NCBI RefSeq assembly: GCF_900156505.1
Contig: NZ_FTPR01000001.1
Span: 434,001-498,000 of the forward strand
Direction of reading: 5' to 3'
DNA length: 64,000 nucleotides
Source: Yoonia rosea
GTDB taxonomy: Bacteria > Pseudomonadota > Alphaproteobacteria > Rhodobacterales > Rhodobacteraceae
The translations under genes and the position numbers were made by a program. The first letter of the stretch is position 1. The number at the start of each line of letters is the position of its first letter. Shown here piece after piece: positions 19,284 through 27,999 of this stretch. The notes under the pieces are model-generated. The model ran no database searches, was not told the origin of the DNA, and saw only the letters and a list, made by a program, of their open reading frames with translations.

Positions 19284-22142
19284 ATGGCTGAACTGAAAAA
19301 TATCGAAGTGCGCGGCGCGCGCGAGCATAACCTGAAGAATATTGACGTGGATATTCCGCGTGACCAGCTGGTGGTGATCACGGGCCTGTCGGGGTCCGGA
19401 AAATCGTCACTGGCGTTCGACACGATTTATGCCGAAGGCCAGCGGCGCTATGTTGAGTCGTTGTCGGCCTATGCGCGCCAGTTTCTGGATATGATGGAAA
19501 AGCCCGATGTCGATCACATCAGCGGCCTGTCCCCTGCGATTTCGATTGAACAGAAGACGACATCAAAGAACCCCCGTTCGACCGTCGGCACCATCACCGA
19601 GATTTACGATTATCTGCGCTTGCTCTTCGCCCGTGCGGGTACCCCCTATAGCCCCGCTACGGGCCTGCCGATTGAAGCACAACAAGTGCAGGATATGGTC
19701 GACCGCGTGATGGCGCTTGAAGTAGGCACGCGCGGCTATCTGCTGGCCCCGATTATTCGCGACCGCAAGGGCGAGTATCGCAAGGAATTTCTTGATCTGC
19801 GCAAGCAGGGCTTTCAGCGCGTCAAAGTGGATGGGCAGTTCTACGAGCTGGATGAACCGCCGACGCTGGATAAGAAATTCCGCCACGATATTGATGTGGT
19901 TGTTGACCGCATTGTTGTGCGCGAGGGTCTTGAGACACGGTTGGCCGACAGTTTCCGCACGGCACTGGATCTGGCGGATGGAATCGCAATTCTCGAAACC
20001 GCGCCCAAAGATGGCGAACCCGAGCGTCTGACCTTTTCGGAGAATTTTGCCTGTCCTGTGTCCGGCTTCACCATCCCAGAAATCGAGCCACGGCTGTTTT
20101 CGTTCAATGCGCCCTTCGGGGCTTGCCCGTCCTGTGACGGTCTGGGCGTTGAGTTGTTCTTTGACGAACAGCTTGTTGTGCCCGATGTGACCCTGAAAAT
20201 TGCTGATGGCGCTCTGGCGCCGTGGCGCAAGGGCAAGAGCCCGTATTTCCTGCAAACCATCGAGTCCATTGCCAAACACTACGGGTTCAACAAAAACGCC
20301 CGCTGGAAAGATCTCGACCCGAAGATACAGCAGGTGTTCCTGTACGGTTCCGGCAAGGAAGAGATCAAGTTCCGTTACGATGAAGGCGGTCGCGTCTATC
20401 AGGTCGAACGCGCGTTTGAGGGCGTGATCCCCAATATGGAGCGCCGCTATCGTGAAACAGACAGCAACTGGATTCGCGAAGAATTCGAGAATTTCCAGAA
20501 TAACCGCAATTGCGGCACTTGCGGCGGCTACCGTTTGCGCGAAGAGGCTCTGGCGGTGAAAATCGGCGGCCTGCACGTGGGTCAGGTTGTGAAGATGTCG
20601 ATCAAAGAGGCCTATGACTGGTGTCAGGATGTGCCGTCCTCACTGAGCAAGCAGAAGAATGAAATCGCCGCCGCGATTCTGAAGGAAATCCGCGAGCGAT
20701 TGGGCTTCCTCAACAACGTTGGTCTGGAATATCTGACGCTGTCGCGCAATTCCGGCACGTTGTCGGGTGGTGAAAGCCAGCGCATCAGGCTGGCCAGCCA
20801 GATCGGTTCAGGCTTGCAGGGGGTGCTTTACGTGCTGGATGAGCCGTCGATCGGCCTGCACCAGCGCGACAACGACCGTTTGCTGACGACGCTTAAGAAC
20901 CTGCGCGATCAGGGCAATACCGTGATCGTTGTAGAACATGACGAAGAGGCGATCCGCGAGGCGGATTATGTCTTTGATATCGGCCCCGGCGCGGGTGTGC
21001 ATGGCGGTCAGGTGGTGGCCAAAGGGACGCCGGCCGAGATTATGGCGAATGAGGCGTCTGTGACCGGTCAGTACCTGATCGGGGCGCGCGAAATTGCGGT
21101 GCCGGCCAAACGCAGGAAGGGCAAAGGCAAGAAGCTGACCGTGGTCAAGGCCACAGGTAACAATCTGCAAAACGTCACCGTTGATTTTCCATTGCAGAAA
21201 TTTGTCTGTGTGACAGGCGTATCAGGGGGCGGTAAGTCCACGCTGACGATTGAAACGCTTTTCAAGAATGCGTCGATGAAACTCAATGGCGCGCGGCAGA
21301 CACCGGGACCCTGCGAGACGATCAAAGGGTTCGAGCATCTGGACAAAGTGATCGACATTGACCAGCGGCCAATCGGGCGCACACCGCGCTCGAACCCTGC
21401 GACCTATACGGGGGCCTTTACCCCGATCCGCGAATGGTTTGCGGGTATGCCGGAAGCCAAGGCGCGCGGCTACAAGCCCGGGCGCTTCAGTTTCAACGTC
21501 AAAGGCGGGCGCTGTGAGGCCTGTCAGGGTGACGGTGTCATCAAGATCGAAATGCACTTTTTGCCCGACGTCTATGTGACTTGCGAGACCTGCAAGGGCG
21601 CGCGCTATAACCGCGAGACGCTGGAGATCAAGTTCAAAGGCATGTCGATTGCCGATGTGCTGGATATGACCGTAGAGGACGCGCAAACGTTCTTTACCGC
21701 CGTGCCGTCGATCCGCGAAAAGATGGATGCGCTGATGCGTGTCGGGCTGGGGTACATCAAGGTCGGCCAGCAAGCGACGACGCTGTCAGGCGGAGAAGCG
21801 CAGCGCGTGAAGCTGTCCAAGGAACTGGCGCGGCGGTCGACGGGGCGCACGCTCTATATTCTGGACGAACCGACAACCGGTCTGCATTTTGAAGACGTGC
21901 GCAAGCTGTTAGAAGTGCTGCACGAATTGGTCGATCAGGGCAATTCGGTGATTGTGATCGAACACAATCTCGACGTGGTGAAAACCGCTGACCATATCAT
22001 CGACATCGGCCCCGAGGGTGGTGATGGCGGTGGTCAGGTGGTCGCCACAGGCACGCCCGAGGAAGTAGCAGAGGTGCCCGAAAGTCATACGGGCCGATAC
22101 CTCAAGGAAATGCTGGCGGCGCGCAAGGTCGCGGCGGAATAG
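19284..22142 (+). CDS. uvrA: Excinuclease ABC subunit A
   Basis: UvrA is the damage-sensing ATPase of nucleotide-excision repair and hands lesions to UvrB. The 952-residue protein has two ABC modules: the first Walker [10 protein letters not shown] (34–42) with its signature [12 protein letters not shown] near 494, and the second Walker [10 protein letters not shown] near 647 with [12 protein letters not shown] near 835. Zinc-binding cysteines include CPVSG/CPSCDG in the first module and CEACQGDG with [10 protein letters not shown] in the second. It stands alone, with an upstream SOS-like box, so induction by DNA damage is likely. A perfect inverted repeat follows the stop. Confidence 0.98.
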   Translation: MAELKNIEVRGAREHNLKNIDVDIPRDQLVVITGLSGSGKSSLAFDTIYAEGQRRYVESLSAYARQFLDMMEKPDVDHISGLSPAISIEQKTTSKNPRSTVGTITEIYDYLRLLFARAGTPYSPATGLPIEAQQVQDMVDRVMALEVGTRGYLLAPIIRDRKGEYRKEFLDLRKQGFQRVKVDGQFYELDEPPTLDKKFRHDIDVVVDRIVVREGLETRLADSFRTALDLADGIAILETAPKDGEPERLTFSENFACPVSGFTIPEIEPRLFSFNAPFGACPSCDGLGVELFFDEQLVVPDVTLKIADGALAPWRKGKSPYFLQTIESIAKHYGFNKNARWKDLDPKIQQVFLYGSGKEEIKFRYDEGGRVYQVERAFEGVIPNMERRYRETDSNWIREEFENFQNNRNCGTCGGYRLREEALAVKIGGLHVGQVVKMSIKEAYDWCQDVPSSLSKQKNEIAAAILKEIRERLGFLNNVGLEYLTLSRNSGTLSGGESQRIRLASQIGSGLQGVLYVLDEPSIGLHQRDNDRLLTTLKNLRDQGNTVIVVEHDEEAIREADYVFDIGPGAGVHGGQVVAKGTPAEIMANEASVTGQYLIGAREIAVPAKRRKGKGKKLTVVKATGNNLQNVTVDFPLQKFVCVTGVSGGGKSTLTIETLFKNASMKLNGARQTPGPCETIKGFEHLDKVIDIDQRPIGRTPRSNPATYTGAFTPIREWFAGMPEAKARGYKPGRFSFNVKGGRCEACQGDGVIKIEMHFLPDVYVTCETCKGARYNRETLEIKFKGMSIADVLDMTVEDAQTFFTAVPSIREKMDALMRVGLGYIKVGQQATTLSGGEAQRVKLSKELARRSTGRTLYILDEPTTGLHFEDVRKLLEVLHELVDQGNSVIVIEHNLDVVKTADHIIDIGPEGGDGGGQVVATGTPEEVAEVPESHTGRYLKEMLAARKVAAE

Positions 22143-22144
22143 GT

Positions 22145-22168
22145 CCCCAAAATTCAAGAATTTTGGGG
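22145..22168. terminator. Perfect 11-bp inverted repeat after uvrA
   Basis: CCCCAAAATTC (22145–22155) and GAATTTTGGGG (22158–22168) are exact inverse complements separated by AA. It begins 2 bp after the uvrA stop, in the gap to the convergent mmsB gene. A bidirectional transcription stop is likely although the U-run is internal to the stem. Confidence 0.6.
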
Positions 22169-22193
22169 ATGCCTTCGGCGAAAGTTTGATTGG
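22168..22193 (-). repeat. Dispersed 3′ hairpin repeat, copy 1 (after mmsB)
   Basis: Reads GATGCCTTCGGCGAAAGTTT on the plus strand. It shares its core with copies at 40611 and 61930 and lies 11 bp past the mmsB stop. The RNA of the minus strand has a GCC-GAA-GGC mini-hairpin where the other copies have GCC-GGA-GGC. Confidence 0.6.
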
Positions 22194-22203
22194 ACGAAGA
22201 AAG

Positions 22204-23070
22204 TCAGGTGCGGTGCCGCTTTTCAAAGCGCGGCAGCATGGCGGAAAAGTCTTTGCCGCTTCCGCCTTCGTTTTCAACAAACTGCGCATAGAGATCGCGC
22301 GCGGCCTGTCCCATGGGCGTGTCAGCGTCGGCGGCCTCTGCCGCCATCTGGCTCAGGTTCAGGTCTTTTAGCATGAGTTCAGCCGCGAAACCCGGTTGGT
22401 AGTCGTTGTCTGCGGGGCTTTGCGGGCCTATGCCGGGGGCCGGGCAATAGGCGTTCATTGACCAGGAATAGCCTGATGACGTGCTGACCACGTCGAACAT
22501 TGCCTGCCGGTCCAGCCCCAGTTTGTCGGCGAGTACGAAGGCTTCGCAGGTGGCGATCATCGTGACGCCAAGGATCATGTTGTTACAGATCTTGGCTGCT
22601 TGGCCGTTGCCTGATGGCCCGCAATGCACGGCCTTTTGTCCCATGATATCAAAAAGCGGTTTGACGGTGGCAAAGGCCGTTTCCGGCCCACCTGCCATGA
22701 AGGTGAGCGTGCCGTTGGTGGCCCCGCCGATGCCGCCTGACACGGGCGCGTCGACCGCCTGCAGCTCTGCGGCATCGGCCTGTGCCGCGACAGCGCGCGC
22801 GCTTTCAACATCAACGGTCGAACAATCAAGGTGGATGGCCCCGGCCTTCATGGCGGGGTAAATTTCGGCGGCCACCGCGCGCAGGATATCGCCGTTGGGC
22901 AGCATGGTGATCACAACATCAGCGTCTGTTGCGGCCTCTGCGGCGCTTTGCGCAAGTGTCAGACCTGCGGGTGCCGCGATCGTATCAAAGCCCACGACCG
23001 CATGCGATTTGGCGAGGTTTGCAGCCATGGGCGCGCCCATGTTGCCCAGTCCGATGAAACCGATTTTCAT
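22204..23070 (-). CDS. mmsB: 3-hydroxyisobutyrate dehydrogenase
   Basis: Oxidises 3-hydroxyisobutyrate to methylmalonate semialdehyde with NAD, the penultimate step of valine breakdown here. The 288-residue protein opens with the family signature MKIGFIGLGNMGAPMAANLAK (NAD site) and has the substrate-loop motif DAPVSGGIGGATNGTLTFM and the catalytic lysine in GNGQAAKICNNM. ATG 23070 follows GGAAGGAAA; the longer upstream reading has no homology. Its start overlaps the stop of the 3-hydroxyisobutyryl-CoA hydrolase gene by four bases, which couples consecutive pathway steps. Confidence 0.95.
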   Translation of the reverse strand: MKIGFIGLGNMGAPMAANLAKSHAVVGFDTIAAPAGLTLAQSAAEAATDADVVITMLPNGDILRAVAAEIYPAMKAGAIHLDCSTVDVESARAVAAQADAAELQAVDAPVSGGIGGATNGTLTFMAGGPETAFATVKPLFDIMGQKAVHCGPSGNGQAAKICNNMILGVTMIATCEAFVLADKLGLDRQAMFDVVSTSSGYSWSMNAYCPAPGIGPQSPADNDYQPGFAAELMLKDLNLSQMAAEAADADTPMGQAARDLYAQFVENEGGSGKDFSAMLPRFEKRHRT

Positions 23071-24113
23071 GTTGTTTCCTTCCATTGCAAGGCGTTTGAC
23101 CCGAGGTCTTGGGTCATTGCGGCGACGTCTTCGTCTTTTACAGCGTGCCAACTGGCGTGCTGCCATTTCGGGCTGCGGTCACGGTCAATGATGGCCGCGC
23201 GGATGCCTTCGATAAAGTCGCCCTGTGCGACACAGCGATAGGTGTAGCGGAATTCGCGCTCTAAAGCCTGTTCGATGCCGGGGGTGCGGCGGGCGGCCTG
23301 TATGATCCTGACCGCGACAGCCATGCCCAACGGGGCGTTCCGGTCCATCAGCTTGCGCGCATGGGTGGTGGCAGGGCCATCCGGCACGGCCGCCATTGCG
23401 CGGTAGACGTCAGAAAGTGCAGCACCGCCAAAGCAGCTGTCGATTTCGTCTTGCCATGCGGCCAGTCGTGCGGGCGGCGGGGGTGCGGATGCGGCTTCGA
23501 CCAAGGACGCGTCGCCCGTGCTGATCAGGGTCGCTTTCAGGTCCGTCCAACCCTCTTGCGGAACAAAATAGTCGGCGAAACCGGCGTAGAGGGCATCGCC
23601 TGTGTCCATACGGTCCCCGCTGAGCCCGAGGAATTCACCGCAATGCCCGGGCGCTTGCGCAAGAAGGAGCGAGCCGCCCACATCGGGGACAAGACCAATG
23701 CTGCACTCGGGCATGGCGATCTGGCTGTTTTCGCAGACGATACGGTGGGATGCATGACAGCCGACACCGACCCCGCCACCCATGGTAAAGCCGTGCAGGA
23801 AGCTGACGACGGGCTTGGGGTAGCGACGGATCTTGGCATTGAGGCGATATTCGTCGCGCCAGAAGCGGCGGCCATAGTCGAGATCGCCCTTTTGGCCAGA
23901 GGCGTACATTTCTGCGATATCACCGCCGGAACAAAAGGCGCGGTCGCCTGCGCCGTCGATGAGGATCACGGCGACCTCGGGATCTGAACGCCATGCGTCC
24001 AAGGCGGCCTCGATTGCCAGACACATGTCCCATGTCAGCGCATTCAGTGCTTGCGGACGGTTCAGCGTGATGAGGCCCGCTTTGCCGGATTTGCGGATGA
24101 TGATGTCGGTCAC
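23067..24113 (-). CDS. 3-hydroxyisobutyryl-CoA hydrolase (enoyl-CoA hydratase/isomerase family)
   Basis: A 348-residue crotonase-fold protein. The oxyanion-hole segments are FCSGGDIAEMYASG and HGFTMGGGVGVG, and the catalytic glutamate lies in MPECSIGLVPDVGGS. The long C-terminal half with FRYTYRCVAQGDFIEGIRA and a final DRDRSPKW motif distinguishes HIBCH-type hydrolases from plain enoyl-CoA hydratases, which are about 260 residues. The reaction releases CoA from 3-hydroxyisobutyryl-CoA in valine catabolism. Context is decisive: mmsB overlaps downstream, and an acyl-CoA dehydrogenase lies upstream. Confidence 0.9.
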   Translation of the reverse strand: MTDIIIRKSGKAGLITLNRPQALNALTWDMCLAIEAALDAWRSDPEVAVILIDGAGDRAFCSGGDIAEMYASGQKGDLDYGRRFWRDEYRLNAKIRRYPKPVVSFLHGFTMGGGVGVGCHASHRIVCENSQIAMPECSIGLVPDVGGSLLLAQAPGHCGEFLGLSGDRMDTGDALYAGFADYFVPQEGWTDLKATLISTGDASLVEAASAPPPPARLAAWQDEIDSCFGGAALSDVYRAMAAVPDGPATTHARKLMDRNAPLGMAVAVRIIQAARRTPGIEQALEREFRYTYRCVAQGDFIEGIRAAIIDRDRSPKWQHASWHAVKDEDVAAMTQDLGSNALQWKETT

Positions 24114-24132
24114 TTCGGTGGGCCTTTGTGAG

Positions 24133-24154
24133 GTCCCGGATCGGGTTCCGGGAC
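24133..24154 (-). other. 8-bp hairpin between acyl-CoA dehydrogenase and hydrolase genes
   Basis: GTCCCGGA (24133–24140) and TCCGGGAC (24147–24154) flank TCGGGT. It lies inside the valine gene run without a U-tract, so an mRNA-processing or stability hairpin is more likely than a terminator. Confidence 0.5.
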
Positions 24155-24162
24155 GGCGTGAG

Positions 24163-25299
24163 TTACTGGATCATGTGGCGCGCGGTGATCAGGCGCATGA
24201 TTTCGTTGGTGCCTTCCAAAATCTGATGCACGCGCAAATCACGCACGATCTTTTCGATCCCGTAATCAGCCAGATAACCGTAGCCGCCGTGCAATTGCAG
24301 GCACTGGTCGGCGACATTGCTACCTGTTTCGGTGCAGAGCTTCTTGGCCATGGCGCAGAATTTCGTGGCGTCTGCTGCACCCGTGTCAAGCTTCCATGCC
24401 GCTTGGCGTAGAAAGGTGCGGGCCGATTGCAGGGCGATTTCCATATCGGCAAGCCGGAATTGCAGGCCTTGGAACTGGTCGATGGATTTGCCGAAGGCGC
24501 GGCGTTCGGCCATGTAGGCCACGGTTTGATCAAGGGCGGCTTGGGCGGCACCGATTGAACAGGCCGCGATATTCAGGCGTCCGCCATCAAGACCGGCCAT
24601 GGCGTATTTGAAGCCTTGGCCTTCTTCGCCCAGCAGGTTCTCTGCAGGGGCGGGGCAGCTGTCCATCTGCACCTGCCGCGTGGGTTGTGACCGCCAGCCC
24701 ATTTTGTCCTCTAGCCCGCCAAAGGAAAGCCCCGGTGCGCCGTCCTCAATCACGATGGCGCTGATCCCCTTGGGGCCGTCATCGCTTGTGCGCGCCATCA
24801 CGATATAAGCGTCGGAATAGCCGCCACCTGAAATGAACGCTTTGGTGCCGGTCAGAAGATAGCCGGAATTGTCGCGTGCTGCTTTGGTCTTGAGTGCCGC
24901 CGCGTCCGAGCCTGACCCGGGTTCGGTCAGGCAGTAGGACAGGATCGTTTCCATGCTGAGCGCCTTTGGCAGCATGCGGTCCTTGAGCGCGTCGGTGCCA
25001 TAGGCGTCAATCATGCGTGCGCACATGTTGTGGATGGACAGGAAGGCCGCGACAGAGGCGCAGGACTGTGACAGCGCCTCGAAGACCAATGTCGCATCAA
25101 GCCGCGACAGGCCGGTGCCGCCGCGCTCTTCGGACACATAGAGCCCGCCGAAACCGAGTTCTGCCAATTTCGGCCAGAGTGTTTTGGGGATGGTGCCTTC
25201 CGCTTCCCATGTGCGCGCGTGGGGCGCGATATGCTCGGCACCGAAATCGCGGGCCATGTCGAAAATGGCAGATTGTTCTTCGGTCAGGGCGAAATCCAT
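24163..25299 (-). CDS. Acyl-CoA dehydrogenase, probably isobutyryl-CoA dehydrogenase
   Basis: A 378-residue FAD enzyme of the acyl-CoA dehydrogenase family. Visible are the N-terminal helix MDFALTEEQSAIFDMARDF, the flavin segment CLTEPGSGSDAAALKT, the RAFGKSIDQFQGLQF motif, and the C-terminal LEGTNEIMRLITARHMIQ in which E362 would be the catalytic base. Position in the cluster with mmsA, mmsB and 3-hydroxyisobutyryl-CoA hydrolase suggests isobutyryl-CoA as substrate, giving methacrylyl-CoA; this is inferred from context. It is transcribed with the hydrolase gene, 49 bp away, across a hairpin. Confidence 0.92.
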   Translation of the reverse strand: MDFALTEEQSAIFDMARDFGAEHIAPHARTWEAEGTIPKTLWPKLAELGFGGLYVSEERGGTGLSRLDATLVFEALSQSCASVAAFLSIHNMCARMIDAYGTDALKDRMLPKALSMETILSYCLTEPGSGSDAAALKTKAARDNSGYLLTGTKAFISGGGYSDAYIVMARTSDDGPKGISAIVIEDGAPGLSFGGLEDKMGWRSQPTRQVQMDSCPAPAENLLGEEGQGFKYAMAGLDGGRLNIAACSIGAAQAALDQTVAYMAERRAFGKSIDQFQGLQFRLADMEIALQSARTFLRQAAWKLDTGAADATKFCAMAKKLCTETGSNVADQCLQLHGGYGYLADYGIEKIVRDLRVHQILEGTNEIMRLITARHMIQ

Positions 25300-25382
25300 C
25301 TTTGCAGCCTGTTTGAGTGGACAGTTGGTAGAAGGTTGGTTCTATTCCAAGGTAATTGCAATCCCGGTCCAAGAGGAAATCC

Positions 25383-26369
25383 GTGTCCGAAACAGAGCAT
25401 GCCGCCTTGCCTTCAAAGAAGTTGCGCATCGGGCTTGGGGTCATAACCCATCGGCGTATGAATGGCCTTTTGCGACTTCTGGAAAGCTTTCGTCAGATGA
25501 AAGTGCCTGCGGATGTCGCATGTACAGTCCTGATCGCTGAGAACGACGATGCGCCTACGCTGGACGCCCATATTGCGGCGTTGCAGGCTGCGGTTCCATT
25601 TGAGGTGCAGCTTGATTTTGAAAAGACGCGTGGGATCCCATTTGCACGCAACAAAGTGCTGGATATGGCATTGGCTGGAAATTTTGATTTCCTGACATTT
25701 GTAGATGATGACCAGATTGTAGATCGTTTCTGGCTCGTGATGCTCTTTTCCTCGATGCAAGCGCGCGAGTTGGATCTTGTGGGCGGACCAAACCTCTTTA
25801 TTCAAGACCCGGAGGCCACGTTGCCCTGGCAAAACAGACTTGTTTTGCAGGACTACAAACGGTCCAAGAGATATATCAACTCCTACAGATCGTCGCTGGT
25901 CCTGACAGATAGCGAGTGCGAGATACCGATCTATACCAACAACTGGATGTTGCGGATGTCAAAGCTGCGCGAGTTGGGGGTCAGATTTGACGCAGATTAT
26001 GCGATCTCTGGGGGATCAGACACGAAATTTTATCACGATTCTTGTCAAGCGGGCGCGGTGACTGGCTGGGCTTCGGACGCGCATGTCTCAGAGATATGGC
26101 CAGCAAGCCGTCTCACGTTTCGTTATCTTTATAAACGGACGCGTGACCAGCGGTCTACGACGCTCCTCCGGGCGCAAGAAGAGCCAGCCCTGCCAAGAGC
26201 GCTCCTTTTTTTATGCCTCAAATGCTACAAAGCGTTTGGCTTGTTGCTCAGAAGTCCGTTCAACAATTTCAGAACATTGCCGGTCGCAATTCGGCGGGTT
26301 GCCGAAGGGGTAGGGACGGTCAGGGCGGCGCGTCGGCTCAAAAGCCAACTGTACCGCCCTTCAGATTAA
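25383..26369 (+). CDS. Glycosyltransferase family 2 protein
   Basis: A 328-residue GT-A fold enzyme with no transmembrane segment. RIGLGVITHRRMNGLLRLLESF is the N-terminal Rossmann start, FVDDDQIVD supplies the DxD-like metal/nucleotide site, and the ISGGSDTKFYHDS segment fits the acceptor region. GTG 25383 has GAGGA just upstream and is preferred to TTG 25356. It sits in opposite orientation between valine-catabolism genes, with visibly lower G+C (23 of 60 bases in 25681–25740) than its neighbours. Probably it decorates a surface polysaccharide and was inserted by transfer. The sugar and acceptor are unknown. Confidence 0.85.
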   Translation: MSETEHAALPSKKLRIGLGVITHRRMNGLLRLLESFRQMKVPADVACTVLIAENDDAPTLDAHIAALQAAVPFEVQLDFEKTRGIPFARNKVLDMALAGNFDFLTFVDDDQIVDRFWLVMLFSSMQARELDLVGGPNLFIQDPEATLPWQNRLVLQDYKRSKRYINSYRSSLVLTDSECEIPIYTNNWMLRMSKLRELGVRFDADYAISGGSDTKFYHDSCQAGAVTGWASDAHVSEIWPASRLTFRYLYKRTRDQRSTTLLRAQEEPALPRALLFLCLKCYKAFGLLLRSPFNNFRTLPVAIRRVAEGVGTVRAARRLKSQLYRPSD

Positions 26370-26399
26370 GCCAGCTGCGGCCCAATCCACCGCGACAGC

Positions 26400-27899
26400 C
26401 TATTCCATCAAGGGGATCGAGAACTCGCCGCCTTCTTTGATGCCCGAGGGCCAGCGCGAAGTGATTGTCTTGGTCCGTGTGTAGAACTTGAAGGCATCGG
26501 GGCCGTGCTGGTTCAGATCGCCGAACATGGATTTCTTCCAGCCGCCGAAGGTGTGATAGGCCAGCGGCACGGGGATTGGCACGTTCACGCCGACCATGCC
26601 GATGTTGATGCGGTTGGCGAAATCGCGTGCTGTGTCACCGTCGCGGGTGAAGATCGCGGTACCGTTGCCGTATTCGTGGTCCATGGCAAGGCCGATGGCC
26701 TCTTCATAGGTTTTGGCGCGGATGGTCGACAGGACAGGGCCGAAGATTTCGGTCGTGTAGATGTCCATATCCTTGGTGACGTTGTCAAAGAGATGCGGGC
26801 CGACAAAGAAGCCGTCTTCATAGCCCTGGAGTTTGAAGTTACGACCATCAACGACCAGTTTCGCACCTTGGTCGATGCCGGTTTGCACCAGACGTTCGAT
26901 GTTCGCTTTGGCAGCGGCTGTGACAACGGGGCCGTAGTCCACGTCATTGCCTGCGGTGTACGGGCCGACCTTCAGCGCCTCGACCTTGGGGACGAGCTTT
27001 TCAAGCAGACGATCTGCGGTCTCATCGCCCACGGCCACAGCCACCGAAATCGCCATGCAGCGTTCGCCAGCAGCACCGTAGCCTGCACCGACCAGCGCGT
27101 CGGCGGCCTGGTCCATGTCGGCGTCGGGCATGATGATCATATGGTTCTTTGCGCCACCAAAGCACTGCACGCGTTTGCCCTGCGCACAGCCGGTGCCATA
27201 GATGTATTCCGCAATCGGGGTCGAGCCGACGAAACCGACCGACTGGATCGTGTCGTCATAAAGGATCGCGTCGACCGCTTCCTTGTCGCCGTTGACGACC
27301 TGCAAGATGCCTTTGGGCAGGCCTGCTTCTTCCATCAATTCAGCCAGCATCAGCGGTACGGATGGATCACGCTCGGAGGGTTTGAGGATAAAGGCATTGC
27401 CGCAAGCGATTGCGGGCGCAAACATCCACATCGGGATCATGGCGGGGAAGTTAAAAGGCGTGATGCCGGCGGTCACACCCAAGGGCTGCTTCATCGAATA
27501 CATGTCGATGCCGGGGCCTGCGCTGTCGGTGAATTCACCTTTCAGAAGCTGCGGCGCACCGATGCAGTATTCCACAACTTCGAGACCACGGATGACGTCG
27601 CCTTTGGCGTCGGGCAGGGTTTTGCCGTGTTCGCGGCTCAGAGCCTCGGCCAGTTTGTCCATATCGCGGTTCAGAAGACCCACGAAGGCCATCATCACGC
27701 GGGCGCGGCGCTGGGGGTTCACTTTGGCCCATGCGGGTTGGGCTTTCGCTGCGATTTCAACGGCTTTGGCCATTTCAGCGGCGTTTGCGAGCGGCACTTT
27801 CGCCTGCACTTCGCCGGTGGCGGGGTTGAAGACGTCGGCAAATCGGCCGGACGTGCCTTTGACGTGTTCGCCGTTGATGTAGTGGGTCAACTCTTGCAT
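26400..27899 (-). CDS. mmsA: CoA-acylating methylmalonate-semialdehyde dehydrogenase
   Basis: Converts methylmalonate semialdehyde to propionyl-CoA with NAD and CoA, the last step of valine (and part of inositol/thymine) breakdown. The 499-residue aldehyde dehydrogenase shows N150 in GITPFNFPAM, the nucleotide-binding VGFVGSTPIAEYIY, and the nucleophile C281 in AAGERCMAIS. ATG 27899 follows GGAGGATCCC; the longer upstream frame is not homologous. It faces a LysR gene across 100 bp that hold a plausible promoter and an LTTR-like palindrome. It reads toward the glycosyltransferase, convergent with it. Confidence 0.96.
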   Translation of the reverse strand: MQELTHYINGEHVKGTSGRFADVFNPATGEVQAKVPLANAAEMAKAVEIAAKAQPAWAKVNPQRRARVMMAFVGLLNRDMDKLAEALSREHGKTLPDAKGDVIRGLEVVEYCIGAPQLLKGEFTDSAGPGIDMYSMKQPLGVTAGITPFNFPAMIPMWMFAPAIACGNAFILKPSERDPSVPLMLAELMEEAGLPKGILQVVNGDKEAVDAILYDDTIQSVGFVGSTPIAEYIYGTGCAQGKRVQCFGGAKNHMIIMPDADMDQAADALVGAGYGAAGERCMAISVAVAVGDETADRLLEKLVPKVEALKVGPYTAGNDVDYGPVVTAAAKANIERLVQTGIDQGAKLVVDGRNFKLQGYEDGFFVGPHLFDNVTKDMDIYTTEIFGPVLSTIRAKTYEEAIGLAMDHEYGNGTAIFTRDGDTARDFANRINIGMVGVNVPIPVPLAYHTFGGWKKSMFGDLNQHGPDAFKFYTRTKTITSRWPSGIKEGGEFSIPLME

Positions 27900-27927
27900 G
27901 GGATCCTCCAAATGTTGGTTTGGCGTG

Positions 27928-27955
27928 ACTATATCCTTGCGTTTTTCCGTGTAAA
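27928..27955 (-). promoter_or_regulatory. Candidate σ70 promoter of mmsA
   Basis: On the minus strand TTTACA (27950–27955) and TATAGT (27928–27933) are separated by 16 bp. Transcription would start near 27921, about 20 bp before the mmsA ATG. Confidence 0.55.
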
Positions 27956-27974
27956 AGAACCAATATCCCAAAAT

Positions 27975-27992
27975 CATTTTGCAAAAATGCAA
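27975..27992. promoter_or_regulatory. LTTR-like operator between mmsA and LysR gene
   Basis: TTGCA-N4-TGCAA occupies 27979–27992, overlapping CATTTT-N3-AAAATG at 27975–27989. The centre is about 63 bp upstream of the inferred mmsA start, the usual recognition site position for LysR activators, and only 8–25 bp before the LysR ATG, suitable for autorepression. Confidence 0.55.
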
Positions 27993-27999
27993 GGATGCT

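Noticed and set aside
19055..19291. 78-aa plus-strand ORF between the DUF4394 gene and uvrA
   Set aside because: No ribosome-binding site or family resemblance; the region is AT-rich promoter sequence and contains the SOS-like box.
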